NCBI RefSeq assembly: GCF_016802725.1
Contig: NC_052667.1
Span: forward strand, 1,826,501-1,890,500
Length of the DNA stretch: 64,000 nt
Source: Solenopsis invicta
Taxonomy: Eukaryota > Arthropoda > Insecta > Hymenoptera > Formicidae
Reading direction: 5' to 3'
The notes under the pieces were generated by a model. That model made no database searches. It was not told the origin of the DNA and saw nothing but the letters and a program-made list of their open reading frames with translations. Of the stretch, positions 47,301 through 61,347 are shown piece after piece; the first letter of the stretch is position 1, and the number at the start of each line of letters is the position of its first letter. Both the position numbers and the translations under genes were made by a program.

Positions 47301-48360
47301 ACTCGCTCAGCCATCGCCCTCTTCCTATTCCCATCGCATCGCCGATGTTCCATTGTTCGTATATCGGACGTAACCGTCCGTTACTGCTAATTACCTCCTG
47401 CCCCTGCGAAAGATTACGCGGTCAAGGTATCGGACGTATTAACGGGCGGGTTACGCGTGCACACCGACGTGTTTCTGGATGCCTGTCGACCGAACAACGA
47501 CTCCATTAGGTACGTGCTCACTCGGCCAAAGATTCCGGATAGCCGGCTAGAGCTAAATCGTCGCTTCGTAGTCGATTTATCACGCGCGCGGAAGATCGTA
47601 CCGGTTTGTCATCGGCCGCTACGCTTCTTACAGTCTCAGCTAACGGCGACTAATGTACGCGAACAGACATCGGTATAATATCGACATAAATTGATACTAG
47701 AATTGAGGGTTGACCCCATGATATTCTCCAGAAAGAAACGAAACTTTCAAAAGAAAGAGAAACTTTGTTCTTTTGTTAGCCCTCTGTTTAAATCTAACAG
47801 AATTAAGTCCAGCCATGTGCCACGGATTCCAAATTATATTTGCTGACCTTCTATTTTTTCCATTGTCGTTAAACGGCGCCCGAATGATAGTAACTGTCTA
47901 AACAGTTTTTCTTGACTTACAAAACACCACAGGTTATTTCCTTTGTTACACTTCTTTCGATCTTCGTAGACAGATTTAGGTGTCCTACTTTACGCATATT
48001 AAGATTAAGAAAAACCGTGTCATAAAATAAATCTCGATAAAGCGTCTTAACACTTGAGGATCTTAAAAGTTTAGAAAAATTTATTACCTTCCTATTTCTC
48101 GTTTTTCATCAACATTCCTTCTTGTTTCTATGCATCGGTTTAGAGATCTTGTGTTGCGAAAGTTGAAAGTCTCTGTAATATTCTTAAATTACGCTGTTTT
48201 TTTCTTAAAAGTGACAAGATGAATTGACAAGACGCTTACGAGATAACATATTGCTTGCTCAAAATGTATCTTGCTTAGCGAAAATTCTTTCGGATTAATT
48301 CTTTCGAAAAAATAAAATACGAGACGAAAAACGAGATAGTAATAGCAAGATACATTGGAA
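44325..48360. other. Intergenic DNA right of the foldback element
   Basis: Apart from the hairpin MITE at 44.8 kb, no gene is supported. The stretch 45.2-45.5 kb (around GCCCAATTGTTTGCATGG and the GGGATCCGCTGTATCC area) and 47.1-47.6 kb are non-repetitive and GC-balanced. They stand out from AT-rich neighbours and are candidates for conserved regulatory elements. Open frames at 44292-44741, 46748-46969 and 47107-47373 have no recognisable motif. Confidence 0.4.
44776..45013. mobile_element. Hairpin MITE flanked by TA
   Basis: A palindromic element of about 238 bp. The left half (CAAAAAAAATTAGTATCAAA ... CATATATAAGCAAGAATATA) is mirrored by the right half (TATATTCTTGCTTATATATG ... TTTGATACTGATTTTTTTCT). 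Both sides are flanked by TA. The right terminus on its own strand reads CACAGAAAAAAA, matching the end type of the elements at 1.4, 12.6 and 14.5 kb. Non-coding; its transcript would fold into a long hairpin. Confidence 0.8.
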
Positions 48361-48364
48361 ATAA

Positions 48365-48559
48365 CTCTCTAAATCGAAATCAATGTATTATTCACTGAAA
48401 AATAGTAAACAGTCTGATTTCAGTGGTATACTTATAACTATATCAATCAGAGATACGTGCACTGATTCCAATCAGTGAGACAGTGAATAATCACTGATGA
48501 TCACAGTTGTAAGTATAGCACTGCAATTAGTAAGATTTCACTGATTCAGGTTTAGAGAG
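48365..48559. mobile_element. Imperfect hairpin element (possible MITE)
   Basis: CTCTCTAAA at the left end is inverted at the right end (TTTAGAGAG). The interior is an imperfect palindrome built of CAGTGA/TCACTG and GTATACTTATAACT / AGTTGTAAGTATAGC blocks. The length is about 195 bp and it is non-coding. Its end sequences differ from the CACNGAGAAAAA group, so it would be a second family. Confidence 0.6.
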
Positions 48560-48577
48560 TAGTTTAAACATTTGTAA

Positions 48578-48580
<3 letters not shown>

Positions 48581-48609
<29 letters not shown>
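48581..48609. repeat. (TC)n microsatellite
   Basis: About 14 TC dinucleotides directly beside the hairpin element at 48365-48559. Confidence 0.94.
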
Positions 48610-48616
<7 letters not shown>

Positions 48617-48619
48617 AGT

Positions 48620-51600
48620 TTTATGTTATATCAAATTGATAACACTACATCTTAAATAAACAGGATGTAGAAAAGCTACTATTATATATGATATTCTTCA
48701 CGTTTACTTGTCTGTCATAACAGAGATAATAAGTCGTTGTGAGGCTCGAGTGAACCCCATGGCAGGTGTAAATTTTTCTTTTGTCCGCGTGATTCCTCGC
48801 GGTCAAGCTCAATACGGCGGTGTCTCTCCTCTCGATTTATAGTTTTATACCTGCGGCGAGGAAGAAGAACAGATACCTAATAGACAAGATTTACTGCGGT
48901 ACGCCTGTCTCAATTGCGGAACAAATTTATCTTCTCTGCGGTCAGCAGCCTCCCCATCGCTTCCTAGCCTCAATCTTGGCTCCGTTGTTCCTGAAATATT
49001 GGCTCACCCCCGGATTCGAAAGTTACTTGACAAACGAATCGATGTACGGTTGAGGAGGGAGAGAAGAAGAGGGACGGTCCCCACGTCCCCACGGGGTTAG
49101 CAGGCCTGTAAACTTTTCTGCGTCCCCGGCGAACGACACACAAAACACACATACGCGCCTTCTTTTTGATCACGGCACGTCAGTCTCTTTAATCGTCCTG
49201 TGGCGATGCGAAGTCATTGGAAATCCGTCGGCGTGTAATCGCATTTTTATTTAATTTGACGCGACTGGGTGACTCTTAACGAGTTCGCGTCCGCGCGTAC
49301 GCGCGTTCGTGTTTGCGTTCGCACGAGCGTGGACGCGCATATTCCGTAATTGATCGTCTGATTCGCGCGCTGCAACTCACCGATGTAATTAAGAACACAA
49401 ATTAACGAGAGATATTAATCGGCATTATAAATCACGCGTCTGATTTATGATCGATAAAATTACAATTCGTCGCGAACGCGCACACAATGTCGGGCTCGAT
49501 ACATGTTATTAATGTTTTGAGGATACTCTGTCATCCGGGAACATAAAATATCTTCCTTTCTCCTTCTCTCTTTCTCTCTCTCTTTTCCTTTCTCGCTTAT
49601 TTTCCTTGTCTTTCTTACGCGGCGAAACCGACGCGACGGCGGCTGGCGGTTCACGCCTGTAAATTGTGCTCTGGACGTGCAATTAGCGCGACAACATCGG
49701 TCTCTACCGGCGAGAGAGAAAGAGAAAGCATCGGATGAGTGCTGCGAAGAGCTCGAAAAAACACAACGAAAAAGCAGTCTTGTATTTCAACGTGCGAATA
49801 GCGCGTTCCTGCTGCGTCGAAACCAATCAGCGAGTCTGATTGTGGCCGCCGCCATCGCATTCTCGAGAAAGTTTAATCGTCCGATGGTCGTCTGATACAC
49901 TCGCGATGACATTCACGGAAAAGTTACGCTTCGTTATTTGTTTGTTGCTCGATTCGTGATTTTGCGGATCGTGTATTCGGAGAAATCTGAGATAATCTTG
50001 CCAAGATATCGCTATATTTTGAAGATGTCGGTTATTTATTTTCGTCCGAGATAGGAATACATGTCGAGTTGGTTGAGTGTCGTGTAAGACTTGGTATCGA
50101 ATCGATTTACGACAATCTTTATTCTTAGGCGAAACGAGTTCGACACAACTGCCAATGATTGGAGTCGCGCGTCAGCTGTTTAAAGAATTGCATTACTCTT
50201 GGCCTTGGTTCAGTTTCTCTTGTTTCGGATCCGCCTGATAAACGGCGTGTACGTACGTCTTATCGCGTATGTGATTGCAAAGTCTGAAGATGCGTGAATA
50301 ATTGCCAAGATATACTTTAGCATTAGCTCCGAGCGGGAAAGGCTCAACGGGTTGATGTAGTTTATACGACCGAGAAACGTCAAGAATTCGCGATCGCTAT
50401 CTCTTCCGTAAGCGTATTTCATGCGTCATGACATATTACGTTAGAGACGGATCAGGATATTAAAAATAAAATAAGCTGAATGAAGAAACGGTCCTCCTCG
50501 TCGAAACGAGATGCAAGTCGCTGAGATATCTCGGAGCGTGCACTCGGGACGCTCCGAATGCACAATTCAGAACGAGATATTAATTTTCTACATTAATGAT
50601 AATTATATTATTGCACCTGCGTAAGAACGTAACGTCGATAACGGTGCGGCTCGAATCGACGAAATCCTTAATCGGCCAATTTAAGGTTCGTTAACTTACA
50701 GTCTTGCATATGTCGACACGCACGTTTCATCGATGTGGGACACGCGTCGCGTGCATAAAGAATCGTTTTGCTCTCGCGCGAGTCCTTGATTTCGTTTTTC
50801 GATATCGGACTCCCAGCTAAATTAACGCAGCGCACATTCGTCTTAGCACTTACACGGCCGGTGAAACCGAAGCTCTTTAAATAATCAAACTGTCCGACAG
50901 ATAAATGCATGACTAACAGTATAAGTCATGAATGTTATATCAAGATTTTCGCTTTCATTTCTTTTACGTGCGTGGCATGAGATCGTAACATAAAACTTTA
51001 TGACGTAAAACTAATCTGACTATTCTTAATGGCTGATTTAAAGACAACAGTTGCTTCACGCGATACTGAAGAAAATTGCATAAAATTAAAATTCCTTCGG
51101 AATGAAATAATTCCGTGAAAAAAAAATGCTTCGGTTATTTATATATGTCCGTAATCACCATTATATATCATGTCTTATAGAATATAAAATATGTTGTAGA
51201 GTGCACATTATCGAGATACGATGCATTTGAAGATATGTTAATGACCACGACCGTTACATTATACATACATGTGAAATACAATTTGCTTATATAAATTTAA
51301 CATTTTACTACTTAAAGTAAGGGAAAGTCTCATGCCGTAGATGCTGTAAATGATTTTATAGTGACATATTGTAAAATTTACAAGAAATTTACGTCCGAGA
51401 TATTTGGCAGCAAAAAATGGGTAAAGATGTTTGGCACGGCAAAAAAATAGGAAAAGAATTTGAAAGGAAAATATCTTATCGTATGAAAAAGCGTCGCCAG
51501 TCATAAACCAAATACAAATGGCACTGCTCTTAAAAGCCGGTATTGTAAGAACAACGAATTCTCTTTTCGACACTTCCATTCTCAATTTTCTGTAGACACT

Positions 51601-54600
51601 GGGTCTTTTTTGACCTAGATAAAATTTCACACTTCAAATTTCTCCAAATATACTTCAATTTTTATTAAATAACAATTTTAACATTTGAGTTAAACAACTA
51701 TTTAGTAGAATTCGTAGAACAAATATTAAAAAGTAATCTTGAATTTTTTTTAGATCTCTGAAAGCTTAGAATAATAAAAAAAGTTGAGCTGAACAAAAAA
51801 AGACGCAATATCCTGTGACGTAAAAGTACGTATGTCTGCAAAGAATTAAAATTTATTATACACGCGTGTGCTGCTTAGATATGTACAATAAAACTTTTAT
51901 TGAGTTCCTAAGTGACAGGATCCATAAATGTTATCACTCTTTGATAATGTGCACGAGTATTACTTTGCGATATGTTTATGCTCTACAAGACGTATATTAT
52001 GCTTATCACGTATGTCTACATAAATAACAAATATTTTTACATAGCAATATCTATTTACGTAGTTATTCCGAATGAATTCTAATTTTATGCAATTTTCTTA
52101 ATATCGCATAAATCAATTGTCGCTCCCAAATCAAAATTCATGATGCATAAAACTTAAACGCGATAAAATAAATGGTAGTCTATTTTTGTGCGTCCGTAAA
52201 GTTAGTGGACATTTTTTTATCTTCATTGAAAATCTTTCAACAGCTAGTAAAACGGCTAGTACGGAATTGATCGAGAAATCATGTTCTTTCTCAAGTAGAA
52301 AAACATTTTATCTAGAGGGATGTGATTTGTTTAACGCACACTAAGCTTCTGTGCGCCGGAACAAGAATACTGACGAGAGCAAAGATAGAGCGAGTTGTAT
52401 TACAGCCGCGACTCGAATGATATCTTTAAACTACAAAGCTGACGGGCTTACGGGCGACATAACGTAAACGCATATATTCCTGGCCGTGACGGCGCGAAAG
52501 TGGCAGTTTGTCGGACCGGTAACGCGTATCCGCTGGATTTCGAATCCGTGCGCGCAGTTTCTTTCGTTACGGGTGCAGATACATCAAGGCGGGTTCACCT
52601 ACATTCCGCGAGTCTAAGCGAATAATTCGTGATAAGACAACTCCGAACGGTGCTGCGCGGTGAGTGGCCGTTGTGTGCGTGCGTGTACGCGAGAAGCGAG
52701 CGTGGAGGAGAGCGAGTAGAACGCGGGCCTGCGTGCCTGCCGGTAATCACGCGCCAGGATAAAGTTATTCCGGGGCATAAATAACCGACATGTCTGGAAT
52801 AAGGCATTAATTTGTGTTATTTATCGGCCATTACGCGGCAAAGAAACATTCGCATGGGAAATAATGTATCATTCTCAACACGCGTCCGCAGCGAACCCGG
52901 ACGGGGAATCGAGGATGATTCGGAATACCAACGAACCGACGTGCAGGACGCACGGTGAAGAGGGCCTTCGTCTCGTACGTGGTCACTTACGTAATCTGTC
53001 GTGAAGACGATCGTTTTTCGGGGAGAAACTGTGGGCAACTTTGTGCGTCAATTTCGTGGTTTTTCGTCGCTTACGTTTCGATAAATTTCCAACGTTTAAT
53101 GGCCAGAGAATGGTGGTTGCGTCTGGCGCTTGTTTAATAGCAGGTATTTCAATTATCTCGCGTTATCGCGAACACGGACTGTTTTATAAAAATGGTGCAA
53201 TTATAATGCGGCGATAAAACGTGTGCTCCAATGAGCGAAAACGAGGCAATAATTAAGTCGGTCAGCGCTGCTGCCTCGCTGTCGGCAAGTAACTTAACTT
53301 CTTGAATAACACTCTTGGGAATTTTACACAGTCGCTTAAATGGCAAGCGTAAGAAGGTATTCGCGCGTGCGTATGTTGGATGCGTAATTACTTGCGCAGC
53401 AGACGATGACTGTTTCTTCAAAACGGTACGGTGATGCCGTACCGTTACATCCACTCGAATAACTCGATCGATTACAGCATTTGATTTTTATTTAATTGAG
53501 AAATATATCTGTTTTATTAAGTATCACTGAGCCTGTTATTGCTTATTGACTATACTTTGTAAAAAAAAATATTTTTTCTTTCGAAAGTCGTGGCTGTGTA
53601 ACATCTAAACTTGTCGAAATTTATTACAAGTTATGAGAACGCAGTAGATTCTCGTTAACACGTTAGTTAATAAATGGGCGTTACAAGCATATACATATTT
53701 CTCATCGTATTTCTCTAACCGGAAACGATTCTTGAATAAAAGATATGTTTATGGAAACTGAAAAATATCAGATTATTTTTTTTACAGAGTATCATACCAC
53801 ACCAGTTTACGTTTATAATTATTGGCTGACAGTTCAAATAGGGTAACCTAGGCGAGACGTTATACATCTTCCGCTATAAATATTCATTTCCCAGACATAA
53901 ATATTCAACGCGCGTTATAATTGATCTCGGACCTAGCAGCGCCGCGCGACGTCGTTATGTTTAAAATAGAGCATCTCGTGTAAATCGGCCATTAGTTTAA
54001 CACCCACTCGATAGAATGGAATGGCAAAACGTCCCTTTTGCTGCGATGCATTTAAAATTAAAGCGACCTGAAACTCCGATTGCAAGTTGATGGAAGATAA
54101 CTTTAGATGGCGGCAGATACATGATTGGATATACTGTCGATAAAAGCATTATCTTCAGTTATCTCGTTGCACGCGCGAATACCCATTAAATCTTCGTAAT
54201 GGCATAAAGTTGCCATTTAAAAATGTATAAAATTCTACAAGCTGTACATTTCTACACGCTGTACAAGTATGAACGAGCAAGTGCAATGTCAAGTTATTTT
54301 TACGTAAAGTGTGCGAAAAGAAATGAAAAAAATAATTGCCGAATGGAAGTTTCAGTTTGACAAGAAGTTGTTCGCAATGTATGTTTAAATGCATTGATTT
54401 TAAAGATGTCAAGGATAAGAAAGAGAAACGCTCGTCGAGAATTTTTTTTTGTAAACCGCGCTGTGTGTGTTTGTCAAACGCGAGTCATTTAATTGTAAAG
54501 TCGCCACTTGAATGGCCTTGTTACCATAATTGAAATAATAAATAAGCGATTTCAGAAAAGTGGTCTTTTCAAGAAATTACCCTCGGCTCTCCGCTGTGCT

Positions 54601-57600
54601 TAATTATATCTGTCACGATGTAATAAAATATTGCTTATAATGCAGGCAGAGGTAGACAAGTTTAAACGGAACAAGAATAGCGCTAACCGACATTAGCACG
54701 AGGAAAGCTGAAAGATGCACATTTGTTGCATCTCCGTCCCTGCCTCGAAGAATCTCGTGGAGGGAGCCATCCCCAGTGAATTATGGACTCGACAGGCCAG
54801 CGTGGCCGCCGCAACATTAATTGGGTCTATCGCCCAAACGAACACATGTCGGATTACTCGTCCCACTCTGCCGGTACATATACATACGTCAGGCAGCAGC
54901 ACCGTCGTGCCAAGAAACAGAAGGGGTAGGAGGAGAAAAAGAAGAAGAAGAAAAAGAGAAGAAGGAGAAGAGAAGAAGAAGAGGAAGTGCGGCGGAGAAT
55001 CGGCTAAAGAGAGAGAGAGAGAGAGAGAGAAAAAAAACATAATGAGAAAAAGGAGAGAGAGAAAGAGAGCGGAGATCGAGACAAGTCTGTTCTTTCATTA
55101 ATCAGCGATTAAGCCTCTGGCCTCGGCCTTTATGAATTATTATGATACCACATCTCACGACATCGCCATCAGTCACGACCCGTCGTGTATCTCGGTAACT
55201 ATCTCCGGGGCCGCCTGGCAGACGTGTTTACATTTATCACCGTCATCTTTTCAGCATGCTTGATTTATCTTCCGCGCATTATCATCTGGCACTTTGACAT
55301 TTTGTTTGAATGGATAAGAGTGGCTAATGTCGCTCTCGAGTCTCGGGGGACCGGCGCGGCGGTGGCGAGAACACACAAACGCGGATTAAGAATTGTAGAT
55401 TGCGCGTACGTGAAATATTGCACTTCGTCGCGATATAGCGGGGGATATATCGCGCTATTTCCGGGTCTGTCGATAAATAACGCGTCTCGCGTTGATAGCA
55501 CGCTTTATCTGACATGCCTTGCACACATCCCGCATTAACATGTCGAAAATTTACAAACCTACTTAAAAAGCGTATCGGACGACCGTATCTAAAATATTTC
55601 ATATTTGTTACAATGTAGGCATATCTTTGCATATCTTTGAACAGCCGTTCGCGTTGCGCTCATTTTCATACTTGATGCGCTTCGAAACATATTTTTCAGC
55701 GTTATCGGAAACGTCTATCAGAGATAACGCAGGCTCCAGTTCCATGCAATATGCATTCATAGACGTTACGAGTCAATATTGTTACAAATATTACTATCGC
55801 CGGATGACGCTTACATAAATTTAATAGTAAAATTTTCAATGGAGCGCGAATGTGGACTGATTAGTCATCCATACCCAGAAACGACATGCTCCTCATCCAT
55901 CATTATCCACCCAACAGTCACTCCATTAATCAAGTATGGTGACATCTTGACGCGTTCGGTTATTGATGCTTTTTCTTACCGCAGTTAATACCGGTTTTGA
56001 ATTGATAACGTCACTCGGACTAACGCGATGCGCCGATATTGATCGCCCGTCCTGATATTTATAATTACCCGGTGCATTACTGAATCTCGAGAAAAATATT
56101 CTCGCGTATAAGAAAGCGAGGGGAAGAAGCAATCGCTGAGTTAACAGCTAATTGAGTGAGGTCGCGAGGTATTTAAAAGACCGAGAGTGATTAACGAGTT
56201 ATAATGACGTCCAAGCTTTTTTATAATTAGCATATTAGAGAGTTTATCCGTTTTCTTCCTTGACCTTAATTACCTCTCGAGTGACATACCGCATGTGGTA
56301 TAAATCTCTTACTTTTTTGTAAACAATATTGCAACAGCGCAGTTGCCAGTAACCAGTTTATTTATCACGCATGTGGCGTGCAAAACACAACTGCTATAAT
56401 TGAATCTGGCAATCGTAATAGTCTTGGAACAGCTGCTTAGATTCAGGGTATTTGATATACATATTTCAATACTTGAAATCCAAACCGCACTTGATCCGGA
56501 CGATATCCACCGATTTTCCTTGATTTTTCTCTCTTAACACATAACCATGTTACACCGCGGGCTTTTACTCACGCGGCGTTCAACAGCATCACGAAGAACA
56601 TTGTATCACTTTCAACTTGCAATCGCATTAAATACTCGAGTTATCGATACCGATATTCAACGATTCGCTCAGGAAAGCGCCGCCACGTCGCGCGCGTCGT
56701 GCGATAGGTCCGGATATGATACTTTCACGCGCGACACCCGGCCTTAATTGAATTTATGTACCATTTTATTTCGCGTTTCAGATTTTCGTGCCAATCCCCG
56801 ATAAATCTGTCGTCATTAATAATCATAAGTGTAAGTTACGACCGGACCAATGGCCCAATAAAAGCTACGGCGAAGCTAATGCTGAAAGAGAGGTAAAGAG
56901 GGGAGGTCGGCGGGTAGAACTGAATAGGGATAAAAAGATAGAGGGAGAAAGAGAGAGCAAGAAGGAGGGAGAGACCGAGCGAACGTGAGGATTAATGCTA
57001 ATCAAGAATAAATTATAATCATACTAACGTTCCCGTACCGAATGGCGGATGCTCGGGCGCATAGGGGTAAGGGGAGGCTTTAATTTATTGGACGGCCGAA
57101 AAGACATTGCGCGTAAGCGCATAACTTGTGTTTATCAGAATCCGGCCATTTACTCCTGAAACATATTACCGGTTTAACTGCCAGCTGGATAGCTATTTTA
57201 TTTTAGGGATGTTCACTGCGCGCCGGCCGCCGCGCCGGTGTGCGGATGATACGCGTGTGTTTAAAATGCAGGTATTATGACAAAGCGGCGATGTACGTTG
57301 CCTTGGTATCTAACGTCTAATAACGTGCGATGATGCTCGCAAATATCACGGCGCGAAAAATTGTGTCATCTTCGCGTATAAATATTTCCTCCGTGAAGAA
57401 TAAATGTTTCCAACAGAATCATTTTACGACCTTGTACACAAAAAGTTTGCGTAAAACACTTACGATTTAAAATGTCTTGAAATATCCCTCATTCCGCGTT
57501 TTATGTATACGTATAAAATATTTTAATAAGGCGAGCAAATCGTTGATTTGTTTATTACAGTTTATTTGGCACGTTTAAATTCGTTCGCAAAACACTCATC

Positions 57601-58769
57601 AGTGTGTTTTAAAATAAAAAGAAAATCAGGCAAATGTTATACTAAAAGTCTTTTTTTTTATTAGATTTATAGAAATGGACTGTAATCTCGGATGACACGA
57701 TTCGAAAGCTATGACTTTGACGCTGTTATTAGTTTCTTTAGAGGGTTACAGGAAAAAGGTTTATTCTCGAGGGATACGCTTACTTTGCGATATACCCACG
57801 AAATTGAATAAACTAAGCAATTCAATATCCATCATCTCGCTTCAAAGTCACTCGTGAGCCTAGGATCAATGGCTTCTGGCGAATGGAAATGAGTTCATAG
57901 AACAAAGAACGTCAAAATACATATCAGAAATTAAAATAACTTTGTTGAATATCGGCATAAAAACTTCTTGATCCATCGTTCATCGTAAACAATAAAGCGT
58001 TTCTCTAGTTACTAGTATAATCAGTCGAGGTAAAGAACTACGATATATCAAAGCAGATTAATAAAAATTCATAAGAATTCGACTAACGTGTAATAAATTT
58101 TCACCGCTTAATGAAGAAGTAGTATTATTTATGTAAATCGATATATTAAAATATGACTGTTAAAAATGCGACGTGCGTAAAATGAGAATTGACATTGCAT
58201 GTTGTATATCAATCTCTGTCTCCAGTCAGGTCTATAAATAATTTCACAAAACGTTGCGACAAATATTTTGAATCGATTATCTCATCGTGAGTTATTTGCA
58301 TGGCATAATCACGTTATTTTTAATCCTTCATTAAATTGCAAGAATTTATCCTCGTACGTAATGTATCAATCACCTACGTAGGATATCATTGAGAAATGCG
58401 ATTTCCGAGTACGGCGATAATAATTAGAATGACAAGGAGAGCGATTACGAATGTAATTGAAATGACGCGGCTAATGGAGAAAAGAAGCATAAGACTCACT
58501 GATTACAAGGAATAACAATTTATCGCATACGCGATATTTTAACGAATGGATTTCCTTTTTAATCTCTCACGCATACGCAGCCGCCAACTTTCATTTCCCC
58601 ATCCTCGATATAATACACAAATAAACCTTTCACGACGATAATTTACTATTGCGGCAGGTGTTGGGTGATTACAGGGTAGCATGTGAATACGCTGAATCGA
58701 GCGTCAATTAAGACATGTAAATAAAGTACACGCTGCGCGGTGATTCTGTGAGTATTGCATACTCGATTT

Positions 58770-58770
<1 letters not shown>
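48620..58770. other. Intergenic DNA with possible regulatory islands, no supported gene
   Basis: No open frame carries a recognisable domain or a convincing exon pair. AT-rich parts (50.9-52.3, 57.4-58.5 kb) alternate with GC-balanced, non-repetitive islands (52.4-53.1, 53.8-54.1, 54.7-54.9, 55.1-55.6, 56.5-57.3 kb). The latter are the type of sequence that often turns out to be conserved non-coding DNA beside developmental genes, but only comparison with other species could show it. Confidence 0.4.
54920..55080. repeat. Polypurine tract with (AG)n core
   Basis: About 160 bases almost entirely A and G (GAAGAAGAAG-type, then (AG)n at 55008-55030, then GAAAAAGG), broken by a short mixed segment near 54988-55006. 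Lys/Arg/Glu-rich frames across it are artefacts. Confidence 0.88.

Positions 58771-58772
<2 letters not shown>

Positions 58773-58814
<42 letters not shown>
58773..58814. repeat. (AC)n microsatellite
   Basis: Twenty-one AC dinucleotides followed by a short AT run. Confidence 0.96.
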
Positions 58815-58820
<6 letters not shown>

Positions 58821-60582
58821 GTAAAATTATATATAATTACAACAAAATTGTAGTATAAATTATATTTTATTTGATGTAAATGTAAAATTAATAATTCATT
58901 CAACGTCAAGCGCCAGAAGCGTGTTTGCAAGATATTGGTAGAACGATAAAAAAAACGAGCGATCGACTTTTTCGTGGGACACTTATCATGGCAGCTTCGC
59001 ATACGAGACTTATGCCGAGAAGCGAGCGAGCGAGCGAGGGGTCGTGCAGGGCACCGTTTATTTACTCAGGCCGCGAGTTGATGTATGGCCCGCTGCTGGA
59101 CGTTGTCGGTGCCTTTCATTCGGCCGCCTCTCTCGCAGAGACAAGAGATAACCTCGCCTCTGATCAACGACTCTCCGCTACTCTCTAAAGGCTCCAACGC
59201 TACATGATCCAAGCACGAGGTCGACATGAATCTCGGGCCATTCATGGCGGCGTGACGTCGAACCACGTCGCTGAACTGCAGGCGCGGACGCATACACGGG
59301 TTACGAAGTGCTGTTCGAAACACCCTTGGCTCGAATAAAGAGAGTACTCTTCTCTCAAACGTAGAGAGAGATGAAGGAAAATGTCTCGAGTCGCGAACAA
59401 TAACCATCTAATTATCTTAGTAATTCACACCTGCAAACTCCGCGAATTACGTCGTTTCTGCGCAACGTACGTGTAGTGGTGTAACAAGAAGAGAATATTT
59501 ACAAATCCCGAGTTGCTGGTAGAAGATTTGATAATATATGATACGAAAGAACATTGATTTTTGAAAAATTTACTGTCGATAATTTCAGTTCGAGCTATTT
59601 TATATATTCTTTGAAGCGAGAAGCAAAAGGCTATATTTGATTTCACTGGATTTTTGTGTTACGCAGAAACAACAAGTTGGTTGGTGTTCGAATCGGATCG
59701 TTCCTGGATCCGCCCCTGGCAACGCTGCGTGGCGTTGATCGTGTAACAAACGCGATACTGCACAGAGGATATATACGTGAATTAAATGATGCTTACCGAG
59801 CGATGAAACGGACGCCCGGAGTTTATCGTCGAACTTGTGTGTACGCGCCTGTTAACACGTTTGCTCGTGGTAAGATTACGCGACGTGACACAACGTAATG
59901 TAACACAGGATTTGCGCGAGAGACGAAATTACGGCACGATTTTCGCAATCGTTCCTCCGCGGCGCGGATCGGATGTACAAATAGCGATCGGAGTGGGATG
60001 TACGTACACGTGTTGTTGGCCACGTCGTCCCCTGCGATGAATGTTTTCTCGAACTGTAACGCATAACGTCGTACTGGGATACGGGTGTAGAGAGCAGCTA
60101 GATTTAACAGCTCGCATTTATGATCATAAATACAAATTGTTAGACGTTTTATCGTCCCCGTTTAAACAAAACAATTTTACGAGACTTCCGAGAAAATTTC
60201 GTTCGTACATTTCTTCGCTGTTAAATTTATTATATTACAAATTCGTTTTTCCAATTTTTATCGAACCTAAACACTTTTATTAGGCCTAAGAATTAGAGCG
60301 GTTTTCGATACAACGTCTGATTAAATTTCAAAGCTTTAAGAGTTGGCGAACTCTCGTGGTAACAAATGAGATTTAATAATATTTTATCTCAAATAGCAGT
60401 CCGAATATATGGATTATAAACTGCTTTTCAGTGCAACGAATGTGTTTCGCACATGGTATATCACTTAAGCCCCAGATGCAAGAACGCGAGCCCGCATTGT
60501 GTGGTCTAAAACGCAAACGCTCCAAGATCCAATGAACGATACTGGATGTCTTTACTGTAACGGTGGTGGTTACCGTCCGCTG

Positions 60583-60712
60583 TACAAATAATGCGGGCAA
60601 TGCAAACGGTAGGAATCACGCGGAACGCTGTGGCGCAAATTCAATCTCCGTACACGGATTCGGAATTCTTGAGGGCTGTTCAGCCACCGACAATGGAAAT
60701 CAACTTCTCGAT
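60583..60712 (+). repeat. Diverged duplicate segment, copy 1
   Basis: Shares AAATAATGCGGGCAATGC and, further on, a GAATTCT...CAGCCACCGACAATGGAAAT block with a segment about 630 bp to the right, in the same order and orientation. In one frame both copies translate to a similar QPPTME-containing stretch, but neither sits in a convincing gene. Confidence 0.4.
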
Positions 60713-61211
60713 TCAGTCCCGTACACACGCGCGGCACTGAGCTACACTTTTCGATTACAACTTAAATAATTCATAAAGCATAAGTCAAACGTAACGTGAG
60801 TACAATGCTCCTTCAAGTTTACCCGAGAATTTGAATAATCTGAACTAGAGATCAACAGCACTTGTCAAAAATCGTATTATATTGTTTATGACACGTTGGC
60901 TGTACAATAAAAAGATGTGGAATTAAATTGAATTAATTTTTATTTCTATCGAAAATGAAATCACTTTGTCTGTTCATCATTCAAATACACGTTTCTACTC
61001 CCGTTACAATAGCATTGATTGACGAATTGTCCAGCTGAGAGATGCAATTTTTCGAATGCAAGTCTAAAGTTAAGTCTCAGTGAGAAACCGTAGCCGATGG
61101 GTTACAGAATTTATCGTTTGACGATGACCGCATTTGGGACGTCGGGTACAAAGGTTCGTCGATTCGCGCATAATCCCATTCTAGGATACCTTTGCCATCG
61201 ATATTATGGAT

Positions 61212-61347
61212 CACCGTATAAATAATGCGAGCGATGCGAGCGGCACGGCGGTTGCCGCTGCGGGACACGAACGAATCGTATCTCTGCACGAAGCTTTGGA
61301 ATTCTCGCGGCACCGGCTACCGATACAGCCGCCAACAATGGAAATGG
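61212..61347 (+). repeat. Diverged duplicate segment, copy 2
   Basis: Copy 2 carries AAATAATGCGAGCGATGC and GAATTCTCG...CAGCCGCCAACAATGGAAAT. Its frame (starting at 61206, 85 codons) contains RLPIQPPTMEMDSAG; copy 1 has AVQPPTMEINFS in the corresponding frame. It could be a tandem duplication of a short exon or of non-coding sequence. Confidence 0.4.

Noticed and set aside
59656..59898. 80-codon + strand frame with reasonable-looking composition
   Set aside because: No splice context, no recognised motif, and opposite-strand frames of similar length overlap it.
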